Positions 1-11,026 of a stretch of DNA of 64,000 nucleotides are shown here, one piece after another; within the stretch, counting starts at the first letter, position 1, and every line of letters starts with the position of its first letter. The translations under genes were made by a program, and so were the position numbers. The notes beneath the pieces are model-generated. The model ran no database searches, had not been told where the DNA came from, and was given only the letters and a program-made list of their open reading frames with translations. Source of the DNA: Rhodotorula mucilaginosa (taxonomy: Eukaryota; Basidiomycota; Microbotryomycetes; Sporidiobolales; Sporidiobolaceae); assembly GCA_034406715.1 (NCBI GenBank), contig CP137866.1, positions 1,302,001-1,366,000 on the forward strand. Direction: 5' to 3'.

Positions 1-302
1 AGAAAAGCGTCGTCGATACCGGGTGAACTGAACGCGCATGAATAGACGTTGTGCATGGGTCAGCCGGAGACAACGGAGATTGGCGCAGTTAACTCGGAGC
101 TGAGCGCTGAGCTGCGCGAATGCATCGACGTGCACGTGATCGAGGCGTCGATCACCCGACATTTGCCTTCGCCTTCGCCTTAAGGCCTTGACCTTGCTCC
201 GCTTCTCGTGACTGCCTCGTCAGGGCGCCTGTGCGCAGATCGCGCTTCGACCGACCTTGCCCTCTGACTCGCTCATATAGGGCGCCGCTCGTCGAACCGA
301 CC
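1..302. other. Left-edge sequence and upstream region of the asparaginase gene
   Basis: No gene could be supported in these 302 bases. They directly precede the asparaginase start codon and probably hold its promoter and leader. A short ORF beginning near 231 runs into the first intron of that gene and shows no family resemblance of its own. Confidence 0.5.
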
Positions 303-3008
303 ATGGCCGCCGAAACTGAAGCCCGCGTCCTGGTTCTCTACACGGGGTGGGCACCGATGGGTTCCTGTTCGCCGCGAGTCCACGGGCTGCAAGCTCCTAT
401 ACTGAACGTCTTTGTCTGGGTCGGTGGCGTCCGCGCAGTGGCACGATCGGCATGCTCAAGACTGAATCCGGCGGGTTCGCCCCTCACCCGGGGTTTCTGG
501 CGAGCAAGTTGAGTCGCTACGTACCGCGCGTTATCGGCTTCTCGACGGTCCCTCTTTCATCAGCGCGCGTGAGAGGAAACTGATTGACTCGGAGCTTTTC
601 CGCCCTCTCCCCGAATCGCAGTCTCCGATCCCAGGCCAGGTCTGTCAAGGAATTTCGTTACGGCGAGCATGTGTGTAAACTGTCCGCTGACTCGGTCGTG
701 CCTTACCTCAGGTTCCACGACCCTGCCGGAGAGTCGGTCTTTGCCAACAGCTCGTCCGTCGGCGCCTTCAACCAGTGGTCCGCCGCTCGAAGCCAAAGCG
801 GTACCTCGTCTCCCGCCGCTCTACCGAACGCCGACGCGAACGCGAACGACCCTCACGCCATCCGAGTCGAGACCTCGACGGGGCCCGTTTACCTCCCTTC
901 CCTCGTCACGCCCCGGTTTGCACAGGGGAAACGGATCCGGTACGCAATCTACGAGTATGACCCGTTGATCGACTCGAGCGAGATCGAACCGACCGATTGG
1001 ATCAACATTGCGACCGACATCGAGCGCAACTATCAGAGCTTTGACGGATTCATCGTCCTGCACGGAACCGACACGCTCGCGTTCTCGGCTTCGGCACTTT
1101 CGTTCCTCCTCGTGCGCGAGGGCGTCTTTCTCTCGTACCTACTTCGCTCGCCTGACTGATAGCTCTCGATGTCCCACACAGGAAGATCTAGGGCGAGCTA
1201 TTTTTGTGCTCTGCCCCGCCCTCGGGAGACGAACGCTGACCCGCATCGCCCCATGATTTAGAAAGACTGTCGTCCTCACCGGCGCTCAAATCCCGCTTTC
1301 AGAACTCTTCACAGACGGTGCGATTCCCATTGCCATCCTTAGCTGTCGGTGATTTCTGTATTCTCACGCTCTGGGCTTGGACGATGAACATAGCCGTCGA
1401 CAACCTCCTGTGCGTTTCACGGCAGCCCGTCGTCAGACTGCCCGCTGACTGCATCCCTTCCCGGAAACAGCGGCTCGCTCATCATCGCCGGGCACTACAT
1501 TATCCCGGAAGTGTTGTTGTTCTTCGATAACTCTTGCTTCCGCGGCAATCGCGCTGTCAAGGTCTCGTCCGAAGACTTTCACGCTTTCCAGTCCTTCAAC
1601 CTGCCTGCTTTGGCCACGGTCGGGATCGATGTCGGTAAGTTGGTTTTCCGGTGTTGTTATCGTGAAGGATGGACGCTGAGATGTTCGTGCTTGCAGAGGT
1701 GGCCTGGCAGCAAGTGCTGCGCCCGGGCCCGCGCCGTTTCCGCGCGCACAAGACTCTCTCGTCCGACGTCGGTAAGACTTGATACTGCAGCCTCACGTTA
1801 CACGATCCACGGAGATTCTGACTACGTGACCGACCTCCCGCAGCGACCCTGCGCTTGTTTCCGGGCATCACCGGCCGCACTATCCGCGCGTTCCTTCAAC
1901 CTGGGGGTGTCCGCGGAGTCGTCCTCGAGAGCTATGGCGCCGGTAATGCGCCGCGACGCGAGGAGTTGCTTTCAGCGTTCCGAGAGGCGACGGAACGAGG
2001 CGTCGTCATCGTCAACGTGACGCAGTGCGATATCGGGGCCGTGTCGTCCGACATTTACGAGACTGGCCGCGCGCTGGCCGCTGTCGGCATTGTCGGAGGT
2101 GGAGACATGACGACCGAAGTGAGTGCACACTTTCACCCGTAAGTAAAGCAGCTGACCCTTCTTTTCACCCACTTCAGTGCGCTCTCGCCAAACTCGCATA
2201 CCTCCTTTCGAAGCCCGAGCTCTCGCCTGCCCAGATCCGCACCCTTCTCTCTCAGCCTCTTCGGGGCGAGTTGACGCCAGTCGCCTCGGTCCCGGCCTAT
2301 TCTTCGCCCTACGACACCGAGACGCGGCTGCGCACACTCTTCTCGCAGCTAGTTGCCTGCGGTCCCTCGGCGCACCGCTCTGTCGGACAGCCAGCGCACC
2401 ACACCGTTCCCTCTCAACAAGCACCTGAAGCCGACCCGACCTTGCCCGAAGAGTTTGGCGCGGCGTGGCCGAGCACGTTGGCGGACGAGGCGTGCCTCAA
2501 GTCGGCCGTTATGCCGTACCTCCTCTCGCAGGCCGCGTCGCGACCGGACGACTTGCTCGAGACGTTGATGGCTTCTCTCGACGTACCGGACACGTCGGTG
2601 GACTCGAACGCGTCGGCTGCCGCGAGCGCGCACCCTCTGGCGCTCCCTGCGCTGCTGAACGAACCGGCGACGGTCCTCCTCCAAACGCCTCTTCACCTGG
2701 CCGTGCTCGCCGCTCTACCCCAGAAAGTCGAACAACTCCTCTCGCATGGCGCGTCGGTCCACGCGCGCGATACGCTCGGCCACTCGCCACTTTTCTACGC
2801 CGCGAAACACGGTGGCGAGACGGGCCTGCGGATGGTCAGGCTCCTCCGAGCGGCGGGGGCCCATTTGGGCGAACGTGAGATCGAGGCAGGGTTTGTCGGT
2901 CTCGAGATTGTCAAGGCGGAACGAGCTCGCGATGAGATCTGGGCGGAAGCTGCGGGGCTGGACGAGGTCGAGCGCGCGAAAAAGGCGTTGCGGGCCTTTA
3001 TGGAATAG
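303..3008 (+). CDS. Cytosolic type I L-asparaginase with C-terminal ankyrin repeats (multi-exon)
   Basis: Hydrolyses asparagine to aspartate and ammonia; no signal peptide is visible, so it is probably cytosolic. The start at 303 gives VLVLYTG, and removing an intron at 347-438 joins it to GTIGM, creating the GGTIG motif with the first catalytic threonine. Further exons carry HGTDT (near 1060, second catalytic Thr-Asp pair), GAQIPLSEL (near 1290), [30 protein letters not shown] and ERGVVIVN. The last exon (about 2178-3008) continues the fold ([16 protein letters not shown]) and then reads ankyrin units near 2690-2860 ([25 protein letters not shown]). The order matches animal and fungal ASPG-type proteins. 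The exon 2/exon 3 junction between about 507 and 711 is unresolved; a good acceptor lies at 709-711. At least seven exons. The family call is firm and the exact exon edges are not. Confidence 0.88.
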
Positions 3009-3228
3009 AATGAAACTGAAACTTGTTGCTGTATCAGGGTAGCATCATCCTTCCTTCTATGTGGGTGGGCGTCTCGGAAATAGCGAATGCGGCTATAGAC
3101 CCTGGGGCCGAAAGAAGTCCGACTTGAAGTTCGCAAGAGACCATTTAACTGTCCCACTGTTTACCTCGCTCCGTCTCTCGGACCCTGTATCCGCGCTTTG
3201 AGCTCGACAGCTAGAGTCAGGCAAAGTC

Positions 3229-3935
3229 ATGGCTACACGGACTGGCGCACACTCGCTGCACTCGGACTCGGCCCGGGAGCCGTCCGACTGCGAACGTGCT
3301 GATGGACGACCACGCATAACACTCAGCAAGCTCTTTGGGAGTCCAGCGATTTTGAACGAAGGTTCTACAGGTGCGCCCTCTCTCGCTACAGTCCTTGTCT
3401 CTGGACGCGGGCTCATCTCCTCCTCTCCCCACTTCAACCTCCCGGGCAACCAACAGCGCGTGACTATCTCGGTAGGCTCGGCTCGGCTCCGTTCGTCCGC
3501 CTGCCTGCGAACAGAGACTCACGCAATTGTTGCTCCTCGCCTCTCAGCCCGCGAACGCAATTTCCTCAGCTGGCTCAAATTGACCGTCTCGCTCGCCGTC
3601 ATCTCCGCCGCACTGCTCGTTCGGTTCCAGTTCGGAGGCGGCACCTTGCCGGACTGGGAGAAGCACGCACAGGAACCAGTACGCTCTTCACTCCGCCACA
3701 AAGCCGTTTGAGTATGCTCATGTGCGTGTTTCCGGTGCGACAGCTCGGCATCCTCTTCTTCATCGCCAGCCTCGGCAGCCTGGTGTCGGCGTCGATCACG
3801 TTCTACCGCTCGCAAAGCGGTTTTGCCCGGCACAAGGCGTTCGTCTATGCGGGTCGCGTCCAGGACGCCCTCATGATCGGGATCGCAAGCCTCACGTTGG
3901 TGACTTGCATCATCCTGCTCGTCGCGGACTCTTGA
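3229..3935 (+). CDS. DUF202-family small membrane protein, three exons, 154 aa
   Basis: Predicted exons are 3229-3370, 3548-3678 and 3744-3935. The joins keep frame and restore the family signature: exon 1 ends in LNEGST and exon 2 opens with ARERNFLSWLKL, giving the N-x-GST-A-R-E-R pattern seen before the first helix in DUF202/YidH-type proteins. Three hydrophobic segments follow: one right after the signature, one starting LGILFFIASLG, and one near the C-terminus (ALMIGIASLTLVTCIILL). Length and topology suit the family, whose biochemical role is unknown. Reading the ORF straight through the first intron would insert about 60 residues lacking any family resemblance. It lies 220 bases after the asparaginase stop on the same strand, with no sign of a functional link. 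Confidence 0.8.
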
Positions 3936-4692
3936 GGCTGCCCGCTGGAGCTCTCACATTGGGTCGCGCGAGGACGAGTGTTTGCGGTGTTGCTTGAGGA
4001 GTCTGTCCTCGCTGGAATCGGGCCTGACGACGAAATCGGCTCGCTTTCGAGGCTGGAGCGGAAATCATCGGTGAGGACCTCTTTCTTCTGGAGCGTGACT
4101 GTAGTCGATGTCGCGGCTGACGCGGCTTCGACGCAGGCACCGCCTCCACTCCCGAGTCACAGCGAGGACGCCGCCACCCTTTCCAAGCAGTCGAAGCCGA
4201 TTTCGAGCTGCACACATCGTACGGCGCGATGGCATATCGAGCCTCGCGGAAACGCGTGTTACTCGGTACATGGCAAAGAGGCGATACGGACGAGTGGCAA
4301 TTGCTTGACTGCCCGTATGCAGGTCCGCAGGAGGCAGAGTAGGCTGTGGCGAGCTCCTGTCTGCCCAAAATGATACGAGAACGAGTTCCTCCGTGAATCC
4401 AGGATCGCGCGTTCGACCACCGTCTCACTGTTGTCGAGGGTTTCAAGCGCGGACCATGCAACATCGAAAGCCCTCCCTTGCATAGAGTCGCCATCTTGTC
4501 ACATGCACGGCTCACTAGAGGGGAGGCTCGCGAGTGAACACGTGCTCCACTTGATGGAACGCTCCGTCGTCATCCAACTGTCGAGCCTTTCCACTCGTGC
4601 TTGCTAGCCTTGGAGACAGCAACGAACGACTTCGGACTCGGCTAATTCTTCCCTCTACGCCCTCCAAGACCGCACCTGCGCTTCCGCCCATC
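3936..4692. other. Intergenic region without a supported gene
   Basis: About 760 bases between the DUF202 gene and the thioredoxin-like gene. ORFs on both strands (the longest, minus 3910-4515, about 200 codons) are Arg/Ser-rich with no recognisable domain and no exon structure, so I treat them as chance. It probably contains the 3' UTR of the first gene and the promoter of the second. Confidence 0.5.
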
Positions 4693-5833
4693 ATGTCGAT
4701 CACGGTCATCAACTCGCTCGCGCAACTCGACGCGCTCACGGCCAACAAGGACACCGTCTCGGTGATCGACTTTCATGCCGTGTGGTGCGGACCTTGCAAG
4801 GCTATCGCTCCGATCTACCAGAAGTTGGCGGCTCAGTATGCTGGACGAGTTCAGGTGAGCGCAGGAATCCAGCCGTCCGTCCTCGCCGTCCATCCTCCAA
4901 GTGCTTCATGGAGTGGCTGAGCACAGAGGCCAGCGGCCCGCTCCCGCTCATGGGTGTCATGAGGCGGAATGCAGCGCTCACACTGTGCCCGTGCAGTTTC
5001 TCAAGGTCGACGTCGATCAAGTTCCCGCCGTGGCGCAAAAGTTTAGCGTCTCGGCCATGCCAACTTTCGTCGTCTTGAAGGGTTCATCCAAGGTCGACGA
5101 GGTGAGCTAGAAGCATGTGCCGCAACCAGAAGCGATACTCATCGTCGGGTTGCCACAGATGCGAGGCGCAAATCCGGCGGGCTTGACTGCCCTGATTGCA
5201 AAGCACGCGCCGGCAAACGGAGCGGGTGCAGGTCCGAGCGGCTCGGGATCTGGCCAGGACAAGGGTCTCGAAGGTTTCGTAGGTCCAGATTCTCTTCTGC
5301 TACCGTCCGCTCAGTGCTGATTTTAGAGTCTCCTGAAGGTCTCGCTCAACTCGCAAATCGATCAGTCTCAAGTACACTGCCTGAACGAGTCGAGCGAGCA
5401 CATGCTGAAGGACATGCTCCGAGGAGGAGGCGACAAGTGGCTCGAGAGCGATGCCGACGAGCAACTCCTCCTGCACATCCCCATCCAGCAATCGATCAAG
5501 CTCCGCGCACTCCGTTTTACAACCGCCTCGTCAAAGTCGGCCCACGCGCCCAAAACGGTCAAGGTTTTTGTCAACGCCCCGGGAGTCGATTTTGATTCGG
5601 CGGAAGGCGGCGCCGAGGCGGCGCAGGAAGTCGTCCTCGACGAGGCACAGGCCCGCGGCGAGAAGGTCGTCGAGTTGCGGTTCGTCCGCTTCCAGAACGT
5701 CAAGCACCTCGCCATCTTTGTCGTCGACAATCCGGGTGGGGAGGATGTGACGAGGATTGACAAGCTCGAGTTGGTCGGCTTGGCGGTGGAGGGAACCAAC
5801 ATGTCCGATCTGAAGAAGCTTGACGACGAGTAG
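4693..5833 (+). CDS. TXNL1: Thioredoxin-like protein with C-terminal PITH domain (TXNL1 type), 297 aa
   Basis: Exons 4693-4854, 4997-5101, 5159-5278 and 5327-5833 join in frame (298 codons with stop). The thioredoxin domain (residues about 1-105) has the redox centre WCGPCK near residue 34 and the cis-proline motif AMPTFVV. A short Gly/Ser linker follows. The last 165 residues are a PITH domain (CLNESSEHML, DEQLLLHIP, VKVFVNAP, RFVRFQNVKHL, LELVGLAVEGTN), the module that docks TXNL1-type proteins to the 26S proteasome lid. The expected role is a cytosolic or nuclear thioredoxin attached to the proteasome. The third intron is only 48 nt. The gene converges on the MFS transporter, with 95 bases between the two stop codons. 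Confidence 0.93.
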
Positions 5834-5928
5834 ACAGGAACTCTCCCCGTAATGCAGGACCTCGACTCTGCCTGTTTGCATTTCCTTGCAGACGCGGATA
5901 AGTTGCGAGTGCGAGCAATGCTTTGCCT

Positions 5929-8100
5929 CTACGCCGTGAACTTGGACCGTCTACGTAGCCGGTCGCCGTTCTTCATGATCAACCAGATTAGGACAACCAT
6001 CAGGATCGAGACTCCGGCGAGCAGGGAACAGGCGGGTCCCATTCCCAGGTTGGTAAAGAAGGCGTGGCCAAAGAGAGGAAAGACGGAAGCGGTCACGGAG
6101 CGGAAGAGGGTGTTGCCGGCCAGGATCGAGGCGGCGTACTGAGGGTAGCTGCGGAGATTGGGACGTATCAGCTCGTGTGTGTCTTCCCTTCTTCCGAGTA
6201 GCAAAAGAACGGACCTGAGCGAGATGTAGACGAGAATCTGTTGGAAAAGGATGTAGATGGCGGCCGTGTATAGTGAAGCCCCGATCAGAGGCACGATCCT
6301 GGAGACAAAAGTATGGTCAGCCGTCGGGATGTGGCAAACGAAACTGAGAAAGTTGTCGGTGCTCACCAGGGGATGCTCGCGCGCGCGGTCCATCCGAACC
6401 AGAACAAGGCAATCGGAACAAAGGGGCCGGCCATGAGGGCCAACTCGAGCCGGGCCTCGGGAGGAGTGTCGGGATGTTTTTCGAGTCGCGGCTGGAAATA
6501 CTTGAGATGGTAGGCGCAGTAGACCGGGAACTGTTTCCGGATGTTTAGCGAGTAGGTCACAAGCGGGGGAGGAATCGCGACCACTTACAATGACGAGCGT
6601 GGCGACTATGAAAGCCAGGAATGGCAGACCACTCGGACCAAGCGCAAAGCCGTGAATTTCTTGGAACAAGATGGGGAACGCCTCGAACCACAGGTACATG
6701 ATCGAGTAGATGAGAGCCGTGTAGAGGTGACAGACGAGTAGGGAGGGCTCCAAGGCCAGCCGGAACGCGCGGTGGATAGTTTCGCCCATCATGGCCGGGA
6801 TCGTCTGGTCCATCGAACCGTCGAGTTCGGCGGGTGCTCGAAGCTTGTCGTTACCGGTGAGTTTGCGAAGTCGCCGAGCTCGGCGGACGAGGACAGTCGA
6901 CTCGAGCGTCTCCGGCAGGCTGAAAAAGGCGAGCGGGAAGACAACGCCTCCGAACCAGACCAGCTCGAGGAAAGGCCAGCGCCAATTCTCGAGTTGGGCC
7001 GGGAAGGACGACGAGACCGGACCGAAGATTGGGCCACAGATGGCCGCGATCGCTGTGGTATCCTAAAGCGTCAGCCCCGGAGTAGACAGAAGGTCAAGGG
7101 AAAAGGAACACTCACACCACGCCCCGATGGCGACGGACAGGTACTTCGCCCCGAAGAGATCGCCCATCGACGCGCCACCGGTTGCGAGACAGGGTGCACC
7201 CGCAAAAGAAGAAAGGAATCGAAAGACGAGGAGGACGGCGAGATTCGGGGCGAGGATGCACGGGATTTGGAGGATCAAGAAGATGGCGAAGCCGACGATA
7301 TAGACGGGGTTCCGTCCCCAGCTCGAGAGTTCTTGTAACGGCGAGAGGAGCATTGGCGCGATGCCGTAGGCGCTTACGAACAGTGTCAGGCCCGCTGTGG
7401 CGGCAACGCGAGAGCAGCCGAAGTGCTCCATGACGCCGGGAATGGCCGGGGTGTAGATGGCCGATCCGATATACACGGCGAGGGTCTGTAGACCGACGAG
7501 GAGTCCGCAGTACCAACCCTTGCGGGACGACCAGTTCAGTGGGCGGTCCGGGTCGTTTTCCTCGAAATCGACGAGCCAAGGGTATTCCGTCACGTCGTCT
7601 TCGGTTGCAACCTCGCCTTTCGTGCCGGACGCCTGCCCCTTCTCGGCCTTGTCAAGATCCTGCGGCTCCGGGAGGTCATCGATGTCGTTGCCGGCGGCTG
7701 CGGACGCAGCTGGTGAAGGGAAGGGCAGCTTGGACACTGCATCTTTCTGTTCCTGAAAGCCGGGCTCCTCGACGAGCGTCTGCGTTGCGCTCCTAGTTTT
7801 GCAAGGCTCGTCTTCGGCGCCGTTCAAGACCCTTGTCGACGCTGCCCCCACCGAGGCGCCGGCAGAGTTGGCCTTCGGCTGCTCCGCTCGTCGTTCCACG
7901 GCGGGGAGGAGATACCGCTCAGGTATCACATAGCCGGGCTTTTGATCCGCGTAGGGACAGTAACGACCGTTGGATAGCCAGTTGACGAGCTGGCCGAAGG
8001 ACGAATCGCGCACGAGGTCGGCTACCATGTCAGCGTCTCGACGCTTGTTTGTGGTCTGGCAACCGGTGGCGTTCGCAGAGGAGTGCTCGAGCCGGAGCAA
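5929..8100 (-). CDS. Major facilitator superfamily exporter, polyamine/drug:H+ antiporter (DHA1, TPO-like)
   Basis: Long cytosolic N-terminus of about 180 residues with the segment VRDSSFGQLVNWLS and, just before the first helix, DRPLNWSSRKGW, the N-terminal signature of fungal TPO/FLR-type DHA1 exporters. About twelve hydrophobic segments follow over four or five exons, including GASMGDLFGAKYLSVAIGAW (helix 4-5 region) and a C-terminal helix pair ending KNGDRLRRRS. Exon 1 probably ends at 7116 and exon 2 starts at 7052, giving AIGAW-S-IAAICGPIFGP; further introns lie near 6590-6550, 6360-6300 and 6220-6150. Proton-driven export of polyamines or toxic compounds at the plasma membrane is known for the family, but the substrate cannot be read here. 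The start at 8100 is the longest option; ATG at 8028 (MVADLVRDS) is an equally good candidate. Confidence 0.85.
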
Positions 8101-8781
8101 GCGGGCGAGAGCAGGAAGTAAAGCAGCAGCATCCGTCTAAGAGGGAGAGCTTGGGTCCGAATAATCCAGGTCTCTGTGTGCGGCGCGCAAGAGTGGAGCG
8201 CAAGAGTGGAGCGATCTGCGTGTTCGAGTGGAGGTCGCAGTCATGCTGCGCGGCATGAGCAGCATCGTCGTCACTTGAAGCCGTGTCGGGGGCGGTACTT
8301 CCGGGGAAGCAGCGAACACGTCGGGCGCAGAGGCGGCGGTAGTCACTGAAGAAGAGCCGTGGACGGAAGAAAAAGAAGGCTGCGTGCTCGTCTCTCTTTT
8401 TCCTTCTGGGTACAACCACCCCTCAATTCGCTGCATATTGGCAAGATATTCGTGTCAGGTGCAGTGTACATGATGCAACCGCGCCGAGCTTTTCAGAATG
8501 TGGCCGAAGGAGCACCGGCCGGTGAATTCCGTTTCTCAAGGTGCAGAAAGGCCCGAGCACTCGACCGGCCGTCGGTCTTGTTTGGACGCGCCGTGCCGCA
8601 CCGGTGCGAAAGCAGACGTAGGCGCCTACAGACGGGACCAGCTTGTTCAACAGCTGGGCAGACCCATATGGCCCTGTGGGTCCTCTGCATGAGCGGTCGG
8701 CAAGATGGAAAAACGAGGCGGGCAACGTGTCGACGTGGATATGAAGAAGAACTGCATTGCCCGGAGCAGCAGCACCCCCGT
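8101..8781. other. Intergenic region between MFS exporter and eIF2B delta
   Basis: About 680 bases. It should hold the promoter of the MFS gene and the 3' UTR of eIF2B delta (both minus strand). ORFs seen here on either strand are composition artefacts: Arg-rich, no domains, no conserved joins. No RNA gene or repeat was recognised. Confidence 0.5.
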
Positions 8782-10812
8782 CTACGAGTTCCGTCCCTGG
8801 ACGGGCTTGTAGTCCCTCAACAGGACCGGTACACTCTGCACGGGGATCAGTCCCGCCTCGGTGATGACGACGGTGACGTCTTCCGGTCGCGAAACGTCGT
8901 ACAGGAGCGACAGGGGGGAGAGGTTTGGCGGCGGCTGCAGCGGCGACGACGATGCGGCGGCGGCGGAGGCGGTGGAGGATGCGGAGGATTTGCCGCCAGC
9001 GGAGGAGGAGGCGGTGGCAGTGGTAGTAGCGGCGGTGAGAGGCGTCGCAGTCGGTAGGAGCGGTAACGGGGTGGCTGCGAATCCACAAAGAGAGAGAGGT
9101 GGTAAGCATCTTTGATCAGCCATCGCCATCGGAAAGACACGACGACACTCGCAAGATCCGCAAAGAGTCCACCACAAAAAAAAAAAAAGAGAGAAAAAGA
9201 AAGAAAGGAAAGGGAACTGACCTCTCTCGTTGCCGACAATCGAATCGAGCATGACGCGTTCCGAAAACTTGTACGTCTCGCAGCAACACACGACGGGTAC
9301 GCTCCGTTCCCTCAACATCATGGCGACGAGGGCGGTCCCGGCTCGCGAAAACATGGCGCCGTTCGAGAGGAGGGCGTGCGTCCCGAGGAGGCAGAGCGAG
9401 ACGCGCGGGAGGACGAGCGAGAGAGAGGGGAGGAGGACGTAGGTGGTGGGGATCGAGGCGAGGCGGAGGGAATGCAAGAGGTGCTTGCCTGCCCGTCGGA
9501 GGTCAGAGAGGGATCAGCTCTTGTCTCTTTTTCTCTCTTTCACTCAAAACTGCCCGGCAGAGTAAAGCCCAAGAAGCCGCGCGCCGGAGGAGACTCACCT
9601 TCGTACAATGGCCGCGAGTCGACAACGACGACGCTGAACTCTTTCCCTTGCCGCTTGGCCTCGAGGAGGACGCCTTCGACGACGCTCGACCGCGCATAGG
9701 TCAGGATGACGTCGCCGTCCTTGATCTTTTCGATCGCGTGTTGCTCAATCACGCGGCCGGCGAGGAGGATCCGGTCCCGGATGAACGAGTCAATCTTGGT
9801 CAACAGGATTTGTTTCGCCTGCGGTTTTTGGTTCGGAGCCCGGGTCAAAAATTAGGGGGTTTAGCCAGAACAGAAAGAAAAGGGACTTTGAGAGAGAGAG
9901 AGGAGAATGCGGGCGGCGCACCTCGTCGAGGTCCATCTCCATCTCGATGAGCGAGATTTCGTATTTCAGGAAGCGGATCGCGGTCCCCATCGAGACCGAG
10001 AGCGGGCGCGCGCGGATCAGGTGCGCGATTTGCGGGTTCAGGTGCGTCGTCGGGAGGTGGCGCGTGAGCGAGGTTTGCGGTGGCGGAGTGTAGGACGTGA
10101 TGATCTGCCCGGGGGGGGGGGGGGGGGGGGGGGGGGGGCAATTTCAACTCTCGTGAGTTGTCCGGCAAATCTGCGGGCGAGTCCAAGCTACTCCCGGAGA
10201 GAGACGGGGACGCACATCCTTGAAGGCTTCGAGCATGGCGATGCAGCGGGCGTTGGCGCCTACGACTTTGAATTCCGAGTACTGCAACGCGAGGCGGAGG
10301 ATGCTCGGGTGGATGTTGGCCGTGCTGAGTTTCGCAGAGTGCGACAGCGACGACGCCGGTTTCGGGAGGTCGAGGTGCAGGAACGGCTGCAACGGGTCGT
10401 CCTTGGTGGTGGCCCGTACTCCGCCTCCTCCTCCGTGGTGGGATGCAGAGGGACCGGCTGCGTCGCCTCCTCCTCCTCCTGTCGCCGCTGCACCTGCGCC
10501 GGACGCGGACGAGTCTGCGGCATGTTTCCCGCCGCCCGCAGCGCCGGCTCCCTTGCCATGATGTCCACCGCCCTTTTGTCCTCCTGCTCCGCCTTTCTTG
10601 CTACCACCCGCGTGAGGCGTGCCTGGTTCGTCTCCGGTAGCAGTCGTGGTCGAGTCTCCCCCGCCCCCGGCCGCAGCTTTTTGTGCCGCTCTCCTGGCTG
10701 CTTTCTCTTGCTTTGCGAGTTCCTTTGGGGTCGGCGGTTTCTTGTTTGGCTTCGAGTTGGTGGTGGTGGCGGTGGGAGTGGGAGCCGGTTGCTGTTGAGC
10801 AGGCGACGCCAT
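8782..10812 (-). CDS. GCD2: Translation initiation factor eIF2B subunit delta, five exons, 519 aa
   Basis: Exons (minus strand) 10812-10216, 10104-9922, 9818-9599, 9488-9222 and 9074-8782 join in frame to 520 codons with stop. The N-terminal 130 residues are a low-complexity Lys/Ala/Gly tail (KELAKQEKAARRAAQKAA), typical of delta subunits. The regulatory eIF2B alpha/beta/delta fold follows: KVVGANARCIAMLEAFKD, FLKYEISLIEMEMDLDE, TYARSSVVEGVL, VVVVDSRPLYEG, GAMFSRAGTALVA, PVVCCCETYKFSERV, and the C-terminal block ITEAGLIPVQSVPVLLRDY. eIF2B is the cytosolic GDP-GTP exchange factor for eIF2, and delta belongs to the regulatory core that senses phosphorylated eIF2. An unusual low-complexity insert (Ala/Ser/Thr, about residues 430-465) lies in the last exon. 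The first intron carries a 28-base C tract before its acceptor. It shares a 214-base divergent promoter region with PRP16. Confidence 0.94.
10111..10138 (-). repeat. 28-base homopolymer (G on plus strand, C on the gene strand) inside an eIF2B delta intron
   Basis: Positions 10111-10138 are uninterrupted G on the plus strand. Read on the gene strand the run is C, lies in intron 1 (10215-10105) and ends four bases before the acceptor, so it forms the whole polypyrimidine tract. Runs of this length are prone to slippage, both in the organism and in sequencing, so the exact count may be wrong. Confidence 0.9.
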
Positions 10813-11026
10813 GAGTGCGGAGTGTGAGCGAGGCTAGCCGCTCTGGAAGGGAGATCTGCTCGTCCGCTACACGCGCACTCTAGTCCGAGGTCGCTCAAGG
10901 GCAAGACTCGAACCTCGCTCGTGACTTTTTCCAAAGTCGACTCTCTCGCTCCTCTCCGCTTCTCTCTCTCCCTCGGTCTGTCTATCTGCCTGCCTGCCCG
11001 ATAGACGCATTGCCAAGGGGGCGATC

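Noticed and set aside
3910-4515. Minus-strand 201-codon frame downstream of the DUF202 gene
   Set aside because: Arg/Ser-rich, no recognisable domain, and it overlaps the end of the DUF202 coding region on the opposite strand.
8359-9057. Plus-strand 232-codon Gly/Arg-rich frame
   Set aside because: It is antisense to the last exon of eIF2B delta and the composition follows from that gene's Ala/Ser/Thr-rich insert.
10111-10138. Assembly gap or vector artefact
   Set aside because: The G run sits exactly at the polypyrimidine position of a well-supported intron and both flanks join in frame, so it is treated as real, with its exact length uncertain.
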